From Chitinophaga sp. XS-30 (GTDB taxonomy: Bacteria > Bacteroidota > Bacteroidia > Chitinophagales > Chitinophagaceae): a DNA stretch of 64,000 bases. The DNA lies in the NCBI RefSeq assembly GCF_008086345.1, contig NZ_CP043006.1, forward strand, positions 5,516,032-5,580,031, read 5' to 3'. The first letter of the stretch is position 1; each line of letters opens with the position of its first letter. Positions 1-8,828 of the stretch are shown in pieces. The position numbers were made by a program, and so were the translations under genes. Under the pieces are notes generated by a model that did not search any database, had not been told where the DNA came from, and was given only the letters and a program-made list of their open reading frames with translations.

Positions 1-72
1 GAAAAGCATGATGTTAAGTATGCTGATCAAATATTTCATATCGTCTTGATTTGTCTTTGTGAATGTGTTCTT

Positions 73-1926
73 TTACCAGCCGGTGTTCTGCACGATATTC
101 CTGTCTTTATCCAGTTCATCCTGCGGTATGGGAAACAGGTAATAGTTCTTCCGGAACACCCGTGTTTCGAATACTGTTCTGCGATAGAAGGCCGGGGGAT
201 CGGCATCTACGTTCATGCCCCAGAAAGCGCCGTGGTCCGTTTGTTCCGCGATCTTCCACCTGCGTGTATCGAAATAGCGGAGGTATTCGAATGCCAGCTC
301 GATCTGCCGTTCGTGACGGATGGCTTCGCGCATGGCGGCCTGGCCTGATGGTACGGGCAGTGGTGAGGCTCCCGCGCCATATTGCGGCACACCGGCCCTT
401 TCACGGATCATGTTGAGATAGCGGAGAATATCGGAGTGGCCCGGTTCTGCTTCATTCAATGCTTCCACATAATTGAGCAGCACTTCCCCGAAGCGGAATA
501 CCACATAAGCCCGTTCTGCATACTTGTTCAGGCGCGGATTGGTCAGCGGAGATACATTCTTGCGGTTGAGATAACCGGTGCGGGAATGGTCCCAGGAACC
601 CTTCTTCCCGGATTCACCGGAGAACCAGGTCTGGATGACCTTGTTGCCTTCGCTGGTATTGATCCAGTAGGAACCGGGGTAGGATACGGTTACATAAAAC
701 CGCGGCTCCCTGTTCACATACATATTGGAAACGCCGTTAGGATGGTATTTTCCGGCGGAGGTGGCAAAGCCTGTTTCCCGGTAGCCGGATGCCGGATTAA
801 TGATGGGGGAGCCATCTGAATTGTAGCCGGTGATGGGACGCAGACCATTATCCATTTCAAACTGGTCCACCAGTTGCTGTGTGGGACCGGTAGCAGAGAA
901 GCCTGCCGCTATGCCCCGTGGCGTAGCTGTGCGCTCCCATGCTGAAATGGAGCTTTTTGCGCGGGCGAATATCCATTCACTGTTCCAGGTATCGAGGAAA
1001 AGATCGCGGCATGAAGCCAGGGGATCGATATTCCCGCTGCCATCGTATTTTTTGTACAGGGAGAAAAGGCCTTCATCAATCAGTGCTTTGGAAGCATCGG
1101 CCGCGCGCCGCCACTTGTCCGGGTCCGTAGTCTGACTGATCAGCTGCTTGCCGTCTGCATTCTGCAACCCGGCATAGTCTCTGTTGCCATTGAACAGCGG
1201 GCTGGCGGCATACAGCAACAATCTCGCTTTTACGGCCATTGCAGCGGCTTTGGTGGCCCTTCCGTAGTCAAGTTCCGGCTGCACGGTAAAATGATCCGGC
1301 AGTTCTGTGGCTGCCTGATCCAGCTCCGCTACCACGTATGCCACACATTCATCAAAAGAACTGCGCGGAAGGTTCATGCGCGGATCACTGGCCGGTACAT
1401 CGCCGGGGATCAGTTCATCTCCGGCCAGCACAACGGGCCCATACTGCTGCATCAGCAGGAAATAGGCATAGGCCCGCAGGAACCGGGCTTCGCCCGTGTA
1501 CTGACGGACCAGTTCTTCTCCGTTGCTTTCAAGCAGTATCTGCGGATTGGAACCTACATGCGCCATGAAATAGGTGGCGGACCGGATGCCCTGGTAGTAG
1601 GCTGTCCAGAAATTATAATAATTGGAAGATGCATTCCAGTTACCGAGATTCATCTTGTAAGAATTGTAATCCGGCCGGTCGTAGGAAACATCACCTTCAT
1701 CGGATGAACCGATCCAGGGGATACCGGCTGTTACGCCTGCAGGGTCTTTCATCACCACATTGTAAATGTTGGCGAGATATTGCTCCGTGAGGTCCCTCCG
1801 GGAAAATACCTGCTCCATGGACAGCCGGTCATCCGGCACCTGGTCCAGAAAACCTTTCTGGCAGGCCGTGAAGGATAATATTGTCAGCAGAAAAAGGATA
1901 CCGCCTATGCTGTTCATATACATCAT
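73..1926 (-). CDS. SusD/RagB-family outer-membrane nutrient-binding lipoprotein (locus 1)
   Basis: Surface lipoprotein that binds substrate and caps the SusC channel encoded just upstream. The N-terminus is a lipoprotein signal (FLLTILSFTAC, then QKGFLDQVPDD), followed by the SusD N-terminal TPR-like part and a C-terminal RagB/SusD domain ending in the family signature FRKNYYLFPIPQDELDKD and RNIVQNTGW. About 618 residues, normal for the family. The frame extends to a TTG at 1947 inside susC, but ATG at 1926 (or 1923/1917) is preferred because it lies 4 nt after the SusC stop and directly precedes the signal peptide. It is the last gene of the sigma-fecR-susC-susD operon visible here; bases 1-72 downstream hold no gene that I can see. 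The substrate cannot be told from sequence. Confidence 0.93.
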   Translation of the reverse strand: MMYMNSIGGILFLLTILSFTACQKGFLDQVPDDRLSMEQVFSRRDLTEQYLANIYNVVMKDPAGVTAGIPWIGSSDEGDVSYDRPDYNSYKMNLGNWNASSNYYNFWTAYYQGIRSATYFMAHVGSNPQILLESNGEELVRQYTGEARFLRAYAYFLLMQQYGPVVLAGDELIPGDVPASDPRMNLPRSSFDECVAYVVAELDQAATELPDHFTVQPELDYGRATKAAAMAVKARLLLYAASPLFNGNRDYAGLQNADGKQLISQTTDPDKWRRAADASKALIDEGLFSLYKKYDGSGNIDPLASCRDLFLDTWNSEWIFARAKSSISAWERTATPRGIAAGFSATGPTQQLVDQFEMDNGLRPITGYNSDGSPIINPASGYRETGFATSAGKYHPNGVSNMYVNREPRFYVTVSYPGSYWINTSEGNKVIQTWFSGESGKKGSWDHSRTGYLNRKNVSPLTNPRLNKYAERAYVVFRFGEVLLNYVEALNEAEPGHSDILRYLNMIRERAGVPQYGAGASPLPVPSGQAAMREAIRHERQIELAFEYLRYFDTRRWKIAEQTDHGAFWGMNVDADPPAFYRRTVFETRVFRKNYYLFPIPQDELDKDRNIVQNTGW

Positions 1927-1930
1927 ATTT

Positions 1931-4900
1931 TTAGAAAGTAAAATCAATACCGGCGCTGTATGTTTTGATCATCGGAAATGCAGCGCCGCTGCCATTCCCC
2001 AACTCTACATCCCATAATTTGAAAGGCGACATGGTGAACAGGTTCATCCCTTCCAGGAATATCTGCGCATTCCTGATCTTTGCCCTGCCCAGCAGGGATT
2101 TCGGCATGTTGTAAGCCAGCTGCGCATTTTTCAGGCGCATATAGCGGCCGTTGCGCAGCCAGAACGTGCTTTGCGCGTAGTTGTCGTTGATGGTGCCGGG
2201 CGTGAGCCTTGGATAGAAGGCATCGGGATTGGGGTTTTCGAGTGACCAGCGGTCATCTATGTTGCTGTAGAGGTTGCCTCTTGTCAGCCCCTGCTGGAAA
2301 GGGATCATACCTTCTCCGCTGAGATAGATGTCCACATTCCCGATGCCCTGAAATAACCCGGACAGGGAAAATGATTTATAGGAAAAGGTAAAGCCGATGC
2401 CATAGATGATCTCCGGTATCTGCCCGTAGCCGATGGCCTTTCTGTCCATCGCATCGATCTTGCCGTCTCCGTTCAGATCTTTGTATTTGATATCCCCCGC
2501 ACGGGTATCGCCGGTTTGTTTCGGGCTATTGGCCACTTCATGATCGCTTTCAAAAAGACCGAGTGCCACATAACCGAAGGTCTGCTCTACTTTGTATCCT
2601 CTTTCTTCAAGCCAGGGATAGGCCCGCGGAGGTTCATCGTTCTCGATCACCTTGTTGCGGGTGAACGTGAAATTCCCGAGCAGCTGGAACCGGAAGTCCT
2701 TCCCGATATTACTGTTCCAGGTAACGGAACCGTCAATGCCCTTGTTCTCCACAATACCCACGTTGCCGAATGGCGCCTTGCGGAGCCCTACGTATGCAGG
2801 CACGGACACTTTCCGGAGAAAGATACCTTCCCTTCGCTCTCTGAATATGTCCGCCTGAATGCTGATGCCTTTCAGCAGCTGCATATCGATGCCGAGATTG
2901 GTCTTGGCAGAGGTCTCCCAGGTCACGTCTGCGGCATATTCTCCAATATCTTTCCCGCCGTAGGTATTGTTCATGTTCCTGCCAAACGTATAACCTGTCG
3001 GGGATTCCACCGTTGCGATGTAGGCAAAGCGGCGGCCGTCTATCGTGCTGCTGCCTACAATGCCGTGCGAGAAACGCACCTTCGCCATCTGTACAATATG
3101 CTTGAAGCCCTGGAAGAATTTCTCTTCCGACAACAGCCAGCCCGCGCCGATGGAAGGGAAAAAGCCGAAGCGGTTCTCCGGTGCAAAGTTCTCGGAACCG
3201 TTATAACCGAAGTTGGCTTCCAGGAAATATTTGTCAGCATAACCATAGGTGGCGCGCCCGCTGACACCCCTGAAACGCTGCGGCAGGGAGATCAGCAGAT
3301 CATCGGTCTGCGTATCGATCTTGTCGCTTTGGTTATAGATTACCATTGCACCGATGGCATGTTTACCGAATTCATTCATATAGTTGATCGAAGCCTCGTT
3401 GTACAAGGAGCGGTTTCCGATCTTGTTGGTGCTGTATCCCAGGTAGTCATCACCCCGCACCACTTCCTGGTAGATTAGGTTGCCGTCCGCATCCCGGCCG
3501 GTTGCCCTCCAGGTATTGGGTTTCTTGGTACGGCGCTGGCTCAGGTAATTATAGGCATCAAAGGAGAACATGGCATTGATGGAGAGCCCCTTTGTGATGA
3601 AGTCCAGATCCTGCCGCACCTGCAGATTGGAGTACAGCTGGTTGCGCCATTGATTGGCGTATCCCGTTTGCGTAAGCATGGCCCAGGGATTGCTGAGCGC
3701 ATTGGTGCCTGCGGGAATGTCCGGTATCTTCCCGTCTTTGTACATCACGGGATAGGTGATAGGCGACAGAAAGAAAGCCTTCTCGAATATTTCTTTCGCG
3801 CCGGCGCCGGGATAGTTCACATTGGCCAGCCAGCCCTGCAACCCAAGTTTGACATTCGTTGTACGGGTGGGTTGCAGGGTGAGGTTGGAGGTCACGTTGT
3901 ACCGCTTGAAAGCGATCTCGGAATTGTACGTGGTGAGGGCATCTGTTTTATACATGCCCACTTCATCAAAATAAGTAGCACCTACATAGTAAGTGGCCTT
4001 TTCACTGCCGCCGTTGATATTCATGTTCACACGGCGGGTGCGGCCGTATTTATTGAATAGTTCCTTGAACCAGTTAACATCGGGGTAAAGCTCGGGATCG
4101 GCCTGCGTACGGGTCATTTCGATCGCCTCATCTGAATAGATGGGTGTTCCGCCGCGGGTCTCCAGCGCTTCATTGGAGGCTTTCATATATGCCACGCCGT
4201 CCGCAAAATCAGGGATGCGGGTGAGGCTGGTGATGCCCTCATTATATCTCAGGCGGACCTGCGGTTTGCCCAGCCTGCCGGTCTTGGTGGTGATCAGCAC
4301 TACCCCGTTTGCACCGCGTACACCATATACGGCTGTTGCGGATGCATCTTTCAGGATGGCGAAGCTCGCCACATCTTCCGGATCTACGTTGTTCATATCG
4401 CGCGGCACGCCATCCACGAGGATCAGCGGTTTGCTGAGCGAGCTTTTGAAGGTGGATACGCCCCTGATCCAGATATCCGCCCCCGCGCCGATCTCCCCGT
4501 TGCGCTGCACGGAGATGACGCCGGACAAACGGCCACCGATCACGGTGCTGAGGTTCGCGGTGGGAAGTTGCAGCTCCGAGGGTTTTACGGAAGATTGCGC
4601 CCCTATGAGGCTGATCTTCTTCTGCTGACCGAAACCGATCACCACCACTTCATTCAGGCCGCCTTCCACTGCTTCCATCACCACATTGATCTCCTCCCTG
4701 TTCCGGACGGCGATCACCTGCTGTTTGTATCCGATGTAGGAAAATTCCAGCGAATCCTTAGGCTCGGCGCTGATGGCATACATGCCTTTATCATCCGTCA
4801 CGGCGCCGGTTGCCTTCCCTTTCACGCGTACGGAAACGCCCGGCAGGCTGTTGCCCATACCGTCTTTCACAAAGCCTTTGATCTCCATGGCAAAACGGGG

Positions 4901-5296
4901 AGCCGCCGCAGCTGAAGGCTGCAATGGGCCGGAGTTGTAGGCATTACGGATCACAATGGTCTGCCCCACTACTTCCCAGCTCAGTTTTGCCGGCTCCAGC
5001 AGATCTTTCAGCACTTCGCCCAGTTTCCTGTCTTTCACAGACAGGTTCACATTGTCTGACAATGCGGAATGGGTGCTGTAAACAAAATCCACATTGACCC
5101 GGTTGCCAAGCATTTGCAGCGTGGTTTCCAGCGTTTCATTCCTGACCTGCAGGCGTACCTTTCGGTCTAATACGGTTTGACCTTCCGCGCTGCGCGAAAA
5201 TGCCAGCTGCAGCGACATCAGTACAAACACAAATCCAATGGCTGATCCTCTCATGATGACAAGGATTGAGTGTTTAGAGAACCGGTAAAAATCCAT
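1931..5296 (-). CDS. SusC/RagA TonB-linked outer-membrane transporter with STN domain (locus 1)
   Basis: TonB-dependent importer of about 1,120 residues. Order: signal peptide, STN (secretin/TonB N-terminal) domain with VRLQVRNETLETTLQML and VKDRKLGEVLKDLL, carboxypeptidase-like regulatory domain (IKGFVKDGMGNSLPGVSVRVKG), the SusC signature NEVVVIGFGQQKK, plug (VLVDGVPRDMNNVDPEDV, ILKDASATAVYGVRGANGV) and a long beta-barrel ending in SAGIDFTF. The STN domain implies signalling to the FecR encoded upstream. Starts at GTG 5356 and ATG 5320 are possible; ATG 5296 is chosen because its context CAAATGT-ATG matches the start of the other STN-type SusC in this window (51553). A stem-loop lies in the spacer after fecR. 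The substrate is unknown. Confidence 0.93.
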   Translation of the reverse strand: MDFYRFSKHSILVIMRGSAIGFVFVLMSLQLAFSRSAEGQTVLDRKVRLQVRNETLETTLQMLGNRVNVDFVYSTHSALSDNVNLSVKDRKLGEVLKDLLEPAKLSWEVVGQTIVIRNAYNSGPLQPSAAAAPRFAMEIKGFVKDGMGNSLPGVSVRVKGKATGAVTDDKGMYAISAEPKDSLEFSYIGYKQQVIAVRNREEINVVMEAVEGGLNEVVVIGFGQQKKISLIGAQSSVKPSELQLPTANLSTVIGGRLSGVISVQRNGEIGAGADIWIRGVSTFKSSLSKPLILVDGVPRDMNNVDPEDVASFAILKDASATAVYGVRGANGVVLITTKTGRLGKPQVRLRYNEGITSLTRIPDFADGVAYMKASNEALETRGGTPIYSDEAIEMTRTQADPELYPDVNWFKELFNKYGRTRRVNMNINGGSEKATYYVGATYFDEVGMYKTDALTTYNSEIAFKRYNVTSNLTLQPTRTTNVKLGLQGWLANVNYPGAGAKEIFEKAFFLSPITYPVMYKDGKIPDIPAGTNALSNPWAMLTQTGYANQWRNQLYSNLQVRQDLDFITKGLSINAMFSFDAYNYLSQRRTKKPNTWRATGRDADGNLIYQEVVRGDDYLGYSTNKIGNRSLYNEASINYMNEFGKHAIGAMVIYNQSDKIDTQTDDLLISLPQRFRGVSGRATYGYADKYFLEANFGYNGSENFAPENRFGFFPSIGAGWLLSEEKFFQGFKHIVQMAKVRFSHGIVGSSTIDGRRFAYIATVESPTGYTFGRNMNNTYGGKDIGEYAADVTWETSAKTNLGIDMQLLKGISIQADIFRERREGIFLRKVSVPAYVGLRKAPFGNVGIVENKGIDGSVTWNSNIGKDFRFQLLGNFTFTRNKVIENDEPPRAYPWLEERGYKVEQTFGYVALGLFESDHEVANSPKQTGDTRAGDIKYKDLNGDGKIDAMDRKAIGYGQIPEIIYGIGFTFSYKSFSLSGLFQGIGNVDIYLSGEGMIPFQQGLTRGNLYSNIDDRWSLENPNPDAFYPRLTPGTINDNYAQSTFWLRNGRYMRLKNAQLAYNMPKSLLGRAKIRNAQIFLEGMNLFTMSPFKLWDVELGNGSGAAFPMIKTYSAGIDFTF

Positions 5297-5328
5297 ACAT
5301 TTGATTGTTTTTAGGAACATTAAACATG

Positions 5329-5363
5329 GCCCCCATGTGCAGGTTGGCGCTCGCACGGGGGGC
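5329..5363 (-). promoter_or_regulatory. Stem-loop in the fecR-susC spacer (locus 1)
   Basis: On the minus strand GCCCCC..GTGC pairs with GCAC..GGGGGC around a 12-nt loop (one asymmetric internal mismatch), preceded by an A-rich tract (AAAAGAAAA). There is no U-tract after it in the direction of transcription, so it does not look like a terminator for fecR. The second fecR-susC spacer (51629-51654) has a hairpin in the same position with the same A-rich lead-in. It could stabilise the susC mRNA or partly separate susC expression from the regulator genes; this is inference. Confidence 0.55.
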
Positions 5364-5446
5364 TTTTCTTTTATGATAACAGGATGCCCGTTCAGGCATA
5401 CGTATATGTCTGTCCTTGATCTGTTGCTATGTTGTTATGGAAACTG

Positions 5447-6538
5447 TCAGTTGCAGGGGCGGTCATTATGAATGACGACCTCATTCCCCTCAATAGTGCA
5501 TTCCGCGTTAATTGATATACAGATGATTTTTATAATGTCAGCCGGTGTTTGGTTGACGTGGAACCGGCCGTTGATCTCGCATTCGTTTTCATAACTGTTG
5601 AGTATCCTGATCCGGATCCCGAAAGTGCGCTCCAGCGCTGCCGTTACATCGCTGAGCGGAGTACGGTAAAAGTTAAGCTGACCTTCCATCCAGGCATTAT
5701 AAAGCGTATCCTTCGTTCCTTCATGGCTGATCCTGTTTTTTTGCCGGTCATATACGCCCACCTCTCCGGATGCCACCAATACTTTATCTGCTTCCGTTGT
5801 TTCTTCCCGGCTGATCTTGTCCTCCTGCCGGTCGTACACCGCCTTTTCTCCGGATGTGACCAGTAATTTATCCCCTGATCTCAACTTGCTGAGCTCCACT
5901 TTTCCCGTCATAACGCCAACGCTTATACGCTTATCTCCGGGATATGCCGATATGTTGAAATTTGTGCCCAGCACCCGTGTCTGCAATTCTCCGCTTTTGA
6001 TCACAAAGGGATGTTCGGGACTGGCCTGCACTTCAAAATAGGCTTCGCCTTCCAGCCGCACTTCCCGGTCTTTCCAGTTTTCCGCATAACTTAACCGGCT
6101 GCCGCTGTTCAGCACCACCACGGAGCTGTCCGGCAGCACAATTCTTTTTGTTTCCCGGTATGCCGTGGTCACCGTGTGAAGCTGCTGCGGCATCAGGCTG
6201 CCGCGGAAAAGGTAAAGCAGCGTTGCCCCCAGCACAACAAGCAGCACCGCCGCGATGCGCAGCCCGGCATACCAGCCGCGCCTCCGGGCCTTCATGTGAA
6301 TGACGGCTGTTTCTTCCCCGCCGGCATGTTGCACCCCCTCATCTTTCCCTATCGTCTGTTTCACGTCATGAAACAACCCGGCTAGGTATTCCTGCTGCGC
6401 TGCAGCGGACATCGCTTTCCATTCCCCGTCCTGCTGCGGCCTGCTGTCCAGCCAGTGCTGCACCGCCCGCTCTTCTTCAGGTGTACAATTCCCCGCGAGG
6501 TATTTATCCAGCAGTTTGCTGATTTGCGCTTGCTCCAT
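5447..6538 (-). CDS. FecR-family anti-sigma factor (locus 1) with an internal duplication
   Basis: Inner-membrane anti-sigma regulator, 363 residues, working between the STN domain of SusC in the periplasm and the ECF sigma factor encoded upstream. Residues 1-85 are cytoplasmic (QISKLLDKYLAGNCTPEEE), a membrane helix spans about 90-112, then the FecR domain (RIVLPDSSVVVLNSGSRL, EAYFEVQASPEHPFVIKSG, QTRVLGTNFNISAYPGD) and a C-terminal DUF4974-like part (GQLNFYRTPLSDVTAALERTF). Unusual: residues 223-250 and 251-278 are a tandem 28-residue repeat (DKLLVTSGEKAVYDRQ / DKVLVASGEVGVYDRQ, 16 of 28 identical) encoded by two adjacent 84-bp units at 5705-5872. The gene lies 67 bp after the sigma gene, in the same operon. 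Confidence 0.93.
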   Translation of the reverse strand: MEQAQISKLLDKYLAGNCTPEEERAVQHWLDSRPQQDGEWKAMSAAAQQEYLAGLFHDVKQTIGKDEGVQHAGGEETAVIHMKARRRGWYAGLRIAAVLLVVLGATLLYLFRGSLMPQQLHTVTTAYRETKRIVLPDSSVVVLNSGSRLSYAENWKDREVRLEGEAYFEVQASPEHPFVIKSGELQTRVLGTNFNISAYPGDKRISVGVMTGKVELSKLRSGDKLLVTSGEKAVYDRQEDKISREETTEADKVLVASGEVGVYDRQKNRISHEGTKDTLYNAWMEGQLNFYRTPLSDVTAALERTFGIRIRILNSYENECEINGRFHVNQTPADIIKIICISINAECTIEGNEVVIHNDRPCN

Positions 6539-6605
6539 GAGTGGACTTTACATATATATTGTCGAATGAAGAAATGTTGTGGTACTATAAACGGAGGAAA
6601 AAAAT

Positions 6606-7172
6606 TCAGAAAAGAAAGAACAGCAACTTTTTCAGGGAAAAACGCAAGTGCTTCAATACGGTTGTGAGCTGGTTCTTTACGGTTTGCGAAGAAATATTCA
6701 GGGTACTGGCAATTTCATTGACACTCATGTGTTGCTGGCGGCTCAGGCGGTAAATTTCGCGGGCCCGGGGCGGCATCCGGTCCAGTTCGGCGGTGATGGC
6801 ATTATCCAGGTCCCGGTACACGATCAGCTGACCCGTAGTGTTATCTATTTCCTTTTCAGCCGTATGCATGGCCTCCTTATAATCCTCCCGCAGCATATTC
6901 CTGCGCAGGTGATCGATCACACGGAAACGTACGGCCTGCATCAGGTAAGCACGCAGGGACTGGTTCACATGCAACTGCTCCCGCTTCGCCCACAGCTCTA
7001 CCAGCAGATCATGGATGATATCCCGTGCTTCTTCCAGGGAAACCAGCTTTCCTGCAGCAAAGTCCATCATCTCTTTTGCGTACCGGTTATAGAGCCATTC
7101 GAATGCCTCCATATCCCCTGTTCTGAAACGGAGTATCCATGCTGATTCCTCTATGTTAGCTGTACCGTTCAT
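6606..7172 (-). CDS. ECF RNA polymerase sigma factor, FecI type (locus 1)
   Basis: 188-residue sigma-70 family ECF factor. Region 2 is seen at about residues 20-90 (FEWLYNRYAKEMMDFA, DIIHDLLVELWAKRE, LRAYLMQAVRFRVIDHLRR); region 4 with a helix-turn-helix at about 130-180 (LDRMPPRAREIYRLSRQQHMS, EIASTLNISSQTVKNQLTTVLKHLR). It should direct RNA polymerase to the following susCD genes when released from FecR. ATG at 7172. A promoter with TTG, 19 nt, TACCTTTA lies at 7186-7215, suggesting constitutive low expression from the housekeeping sigma factor. The gene heads a four-gene operon. Confidence 0.94.
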   Translation of the reverse strand: MNGTANIEESAWILRFRTGDMEAFEWLYNRYAKEMMDFAAGKLVSLEEARDIIHDLLVELWAKREQLHVNQSLRAYLMQAVRFRVIDHLRRNMLREDYKEAMHTAEKEIDNTTGQLIVYRDLDNAITAELDRMPPRAREIYRLSRQQHMSVNEIASTLNISSQTVKNQLTTVLKHLRFSLKKLLFFLF

Positions 7173-7185
7173 GTTTTCGTAATGG

Positions 7186-7215
7186 TAAAGGTAGGATGGT
7201 CGTTAAATTAGCCAA
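7186..7215 (-). promoter_or_regulatory. Promoter of the locus-1 sigma gene
   Basis: Minus strand: TTG (7213-7215), 19-nt spacer, TACCTTTA (7186-7193); seven of eight positions match the Bacteroidota -7 element TAnnTTTG. A 12-bp perfect palindrome ATAGTTAACTAT (7218-7229) abuts the -33 element and could be an operator. Confidence 0.55.
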
Positions 7216-7273
7216 AAATAGTTAACTATCAAATATTCGCCGGTTTATTGCGCTTTAGCTAATTGTTAACAAA

Positions 7274-7312
7274 TGAAAAGGAGGAATGCAGCGGTTGCAT
7301 TCCTCCTTTCAC
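7274..7312 (-). terminator. Rho-independent terminator after the amino-acid permease
   Basis: A perfect 14-bp stem (AAAGGAGGAATGCA / TGCATTCCTCCTTT, 7277-7309) with a 5-nt loop, followed on the minus strand by TTTTC. It is symmetrical enough to work weakly in both directions. Confidence 0.8.
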
Positions 7313-7328
7313 ATGCAGCATAAAGCCG

Positions 7329-8753
7329 TTATTTTTTACGCAATGCGATAAAATACAATGGAATACCCAACAGTATGATCCCTAACCCGGGAATAGCATA
7401 ATTGGGTTCATAGATGAGCAGCAGCACGGCCAGCGCAAACGCCACGAGCATATAAATGGCCGGCAGCACCGGGTAGCCGAATGCCTTGTAGCTTCTGGGC
7501 GCATCGGGTTGTTTCTTCCGCAGGATGAAAATGCCGAGGATGGTCAGCACATAGAATATCAGCACGCCGAAGATCACCATAGCCAGCAGATCACCATAGC
7601 TGCCGGAGAGGCATAACAGCGACGCCCATACGCATTGTATCCAGAGGCCGTTCCCCGGTACGCTGAAACGGTTCAGGTCACCTACCTTTTTAAAGAACAG
7701 CCCGTCCTGCGCCATCGTGTAATAGATGCGTGCGCCGGAAAGTATAAGCCCATTGTTGCATCCGAAAGTGGAGATGATGATCATGGCGGCAATAGCGGCT
7801 GCGCCGATGCCGGTACCGAAGATCCTTTCCGCCGCGGCCATCCCTACCCTGCCTTCTTTTGCAAAAGCGATCTCCTGAAAAGGCACTACGGCCAGGTACA
7901 TAAAATTGGCCGCAAGATAGATGATGGTAACAATAAATGTTCCCAGGAACAGCGCACGGCCGATGTTCTTTTGCGGATTGCGGATCTCCCCGGCAATAAA
8001 GGTCACGTTATTCCAGGCATCGCTGGAAAAAAGCGTGCCTTTCATGGAAACGGCCATAGCACCAAACAGGGCCAGGCCGCTGAGCATAACGGGTACGGAA
8101 AGCTCCGTTCCGCCACCGGTACCGATCTGCATCGGCACCCAGGCTTGCTGCCAGTTGGCGTCCCATATTTCCTGCCGCGCGCCGATAAGGAAACCGAAAA
8201 TGATCAGGGCGAACAGGGAAAATATCTTTGTAAAGGTGAATACGGTCTGAATGATCTTCCCGTTTCTTACTCCGCGGGTATTGATATAGGTCAGCAGGAT
8301 GATCGACGCTATGGCGATCAGCTGGGCCACGGATACATGGAAGCTTCCCAGGGTTAGCACATAACTGCTTTCGCTCAGCGCAGGCTCAAAATACCCGATG
8401 TATTTCGCAAAGGCCATGGCTACCGCGGCAATGGTGCCCGTCTGTATCACACCGAACTGCGTCCACCCGAAAAGAAAGGCCACAAAAGGGTTGTATGCCT
8501 CTCGCAGGTACACATATTGCCCGCCTGCCCTAGGATACATGCCCGATAATTCTCCATAGCTGAGCGCGGCGATCAGCGTGACCACGCCGGCCAGCAGCCA
8601 CATGGCCATCATCCACCCGGCGGAGCCCACCATCTGCGCTACTTCTGCGGATACAATAAAAATACCGGAACCAATCATGGAACCGGCTACGATCATGGTG
8701 GCATCCACCAAGCCCAGACTGGGCTTAAATGCGTTTTCCTGGTTGACTGACAT
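7329..8753 (-). CDS. APC-family amino-acid permease
   Basis: 474-residue polytopic inner-membrane transporter of the amino acid-polyamine-organocation superfamily, with about 12 hydrophobic segments. TM1 carries the family signature (GLVDATMIVAGSMIGSGIFIV), with the substrate-binding GSGIF motif, and the TM2-3 region has LSYGELSGMYPRAGGQYVYLREA. It resembles Bacteroidota serine/threonine- or basic-amino-acid-type permeases, but the substrate cannot be assigned. It is a single-gene unit: the ATG at 8753 is preceded by a duplicated AACCTC motif in the leader, and a strong terminator lies downstream. Upstream is the terminator of the ompH-like gene, so it is transcribed separately. Confidence 0.9.
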   Translation of the reverse strand: MSVNQENAFKPSLGLVDATMIVAGSMIGSGIFIVSAEVAQMVGSAGWMMAMWLLAGVVTLIAALSYGELSGMYPRAGGQYVYLREAYNPFVAFLFGWTQFGVIQTGTIAAVAMAFAKYIGYFEPALSESSYVLTLGSFHVSVAQLIAIASIILLTYINTRGVRNGKIIQTVFTFTKIFSLFALIIFGFLIGARQEIWDANWQQAWVPMQIGTGGGTELSVPVMLSGLALFGAMAVSMKGTLFSSDAWNNVTFIAGEIRNPQKNIGRALFLGTFIVTIIYLAANFMYLAVVPFQEIAFAKEGRVGMAAAERIFGTGIGAAAIAAMIIISTFGCNNGLILSGARIYYTMAQDGLFFKKVGDLNRFSVPGNGLWIQCVWASLLCLSGSYGDLLAMVIFGVLIFYVLTILGIFILRKKQPDAPRSYKAFGYPVLPAIYMLVAFALAVLLLIYEPNYAIPGLGIILLGIPLYFIALRKK

Positions 8754-8787
8754 GCGAGGTTGATGTGAGGTTGATATAATGGTATGG

Positions 8788-8820
8788 CAAAAAAAATCCC
8801 GGTAACTGCGTACCGGGATT
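8788..8820 (-). terminator. Rho-independent terminator after the OmpH/Skp gene
   Basis: Perfect 10-bp stem AATCCCGGTA / TACCGGGATT with a 6-nt loop, followed by a run of eight T on the minus strand. Confidence 0.9.
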
Positions 8821-8828
8821 AAATGTAG

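Noticed and set aside
5321-5375. Plus-strand terminator (hairpin followed by TTTTCTTTTA)
   Set aside because: No plus-strand gene ends here; the same layout upstream of the second susC points to a leader element of the minus-strand transcript.
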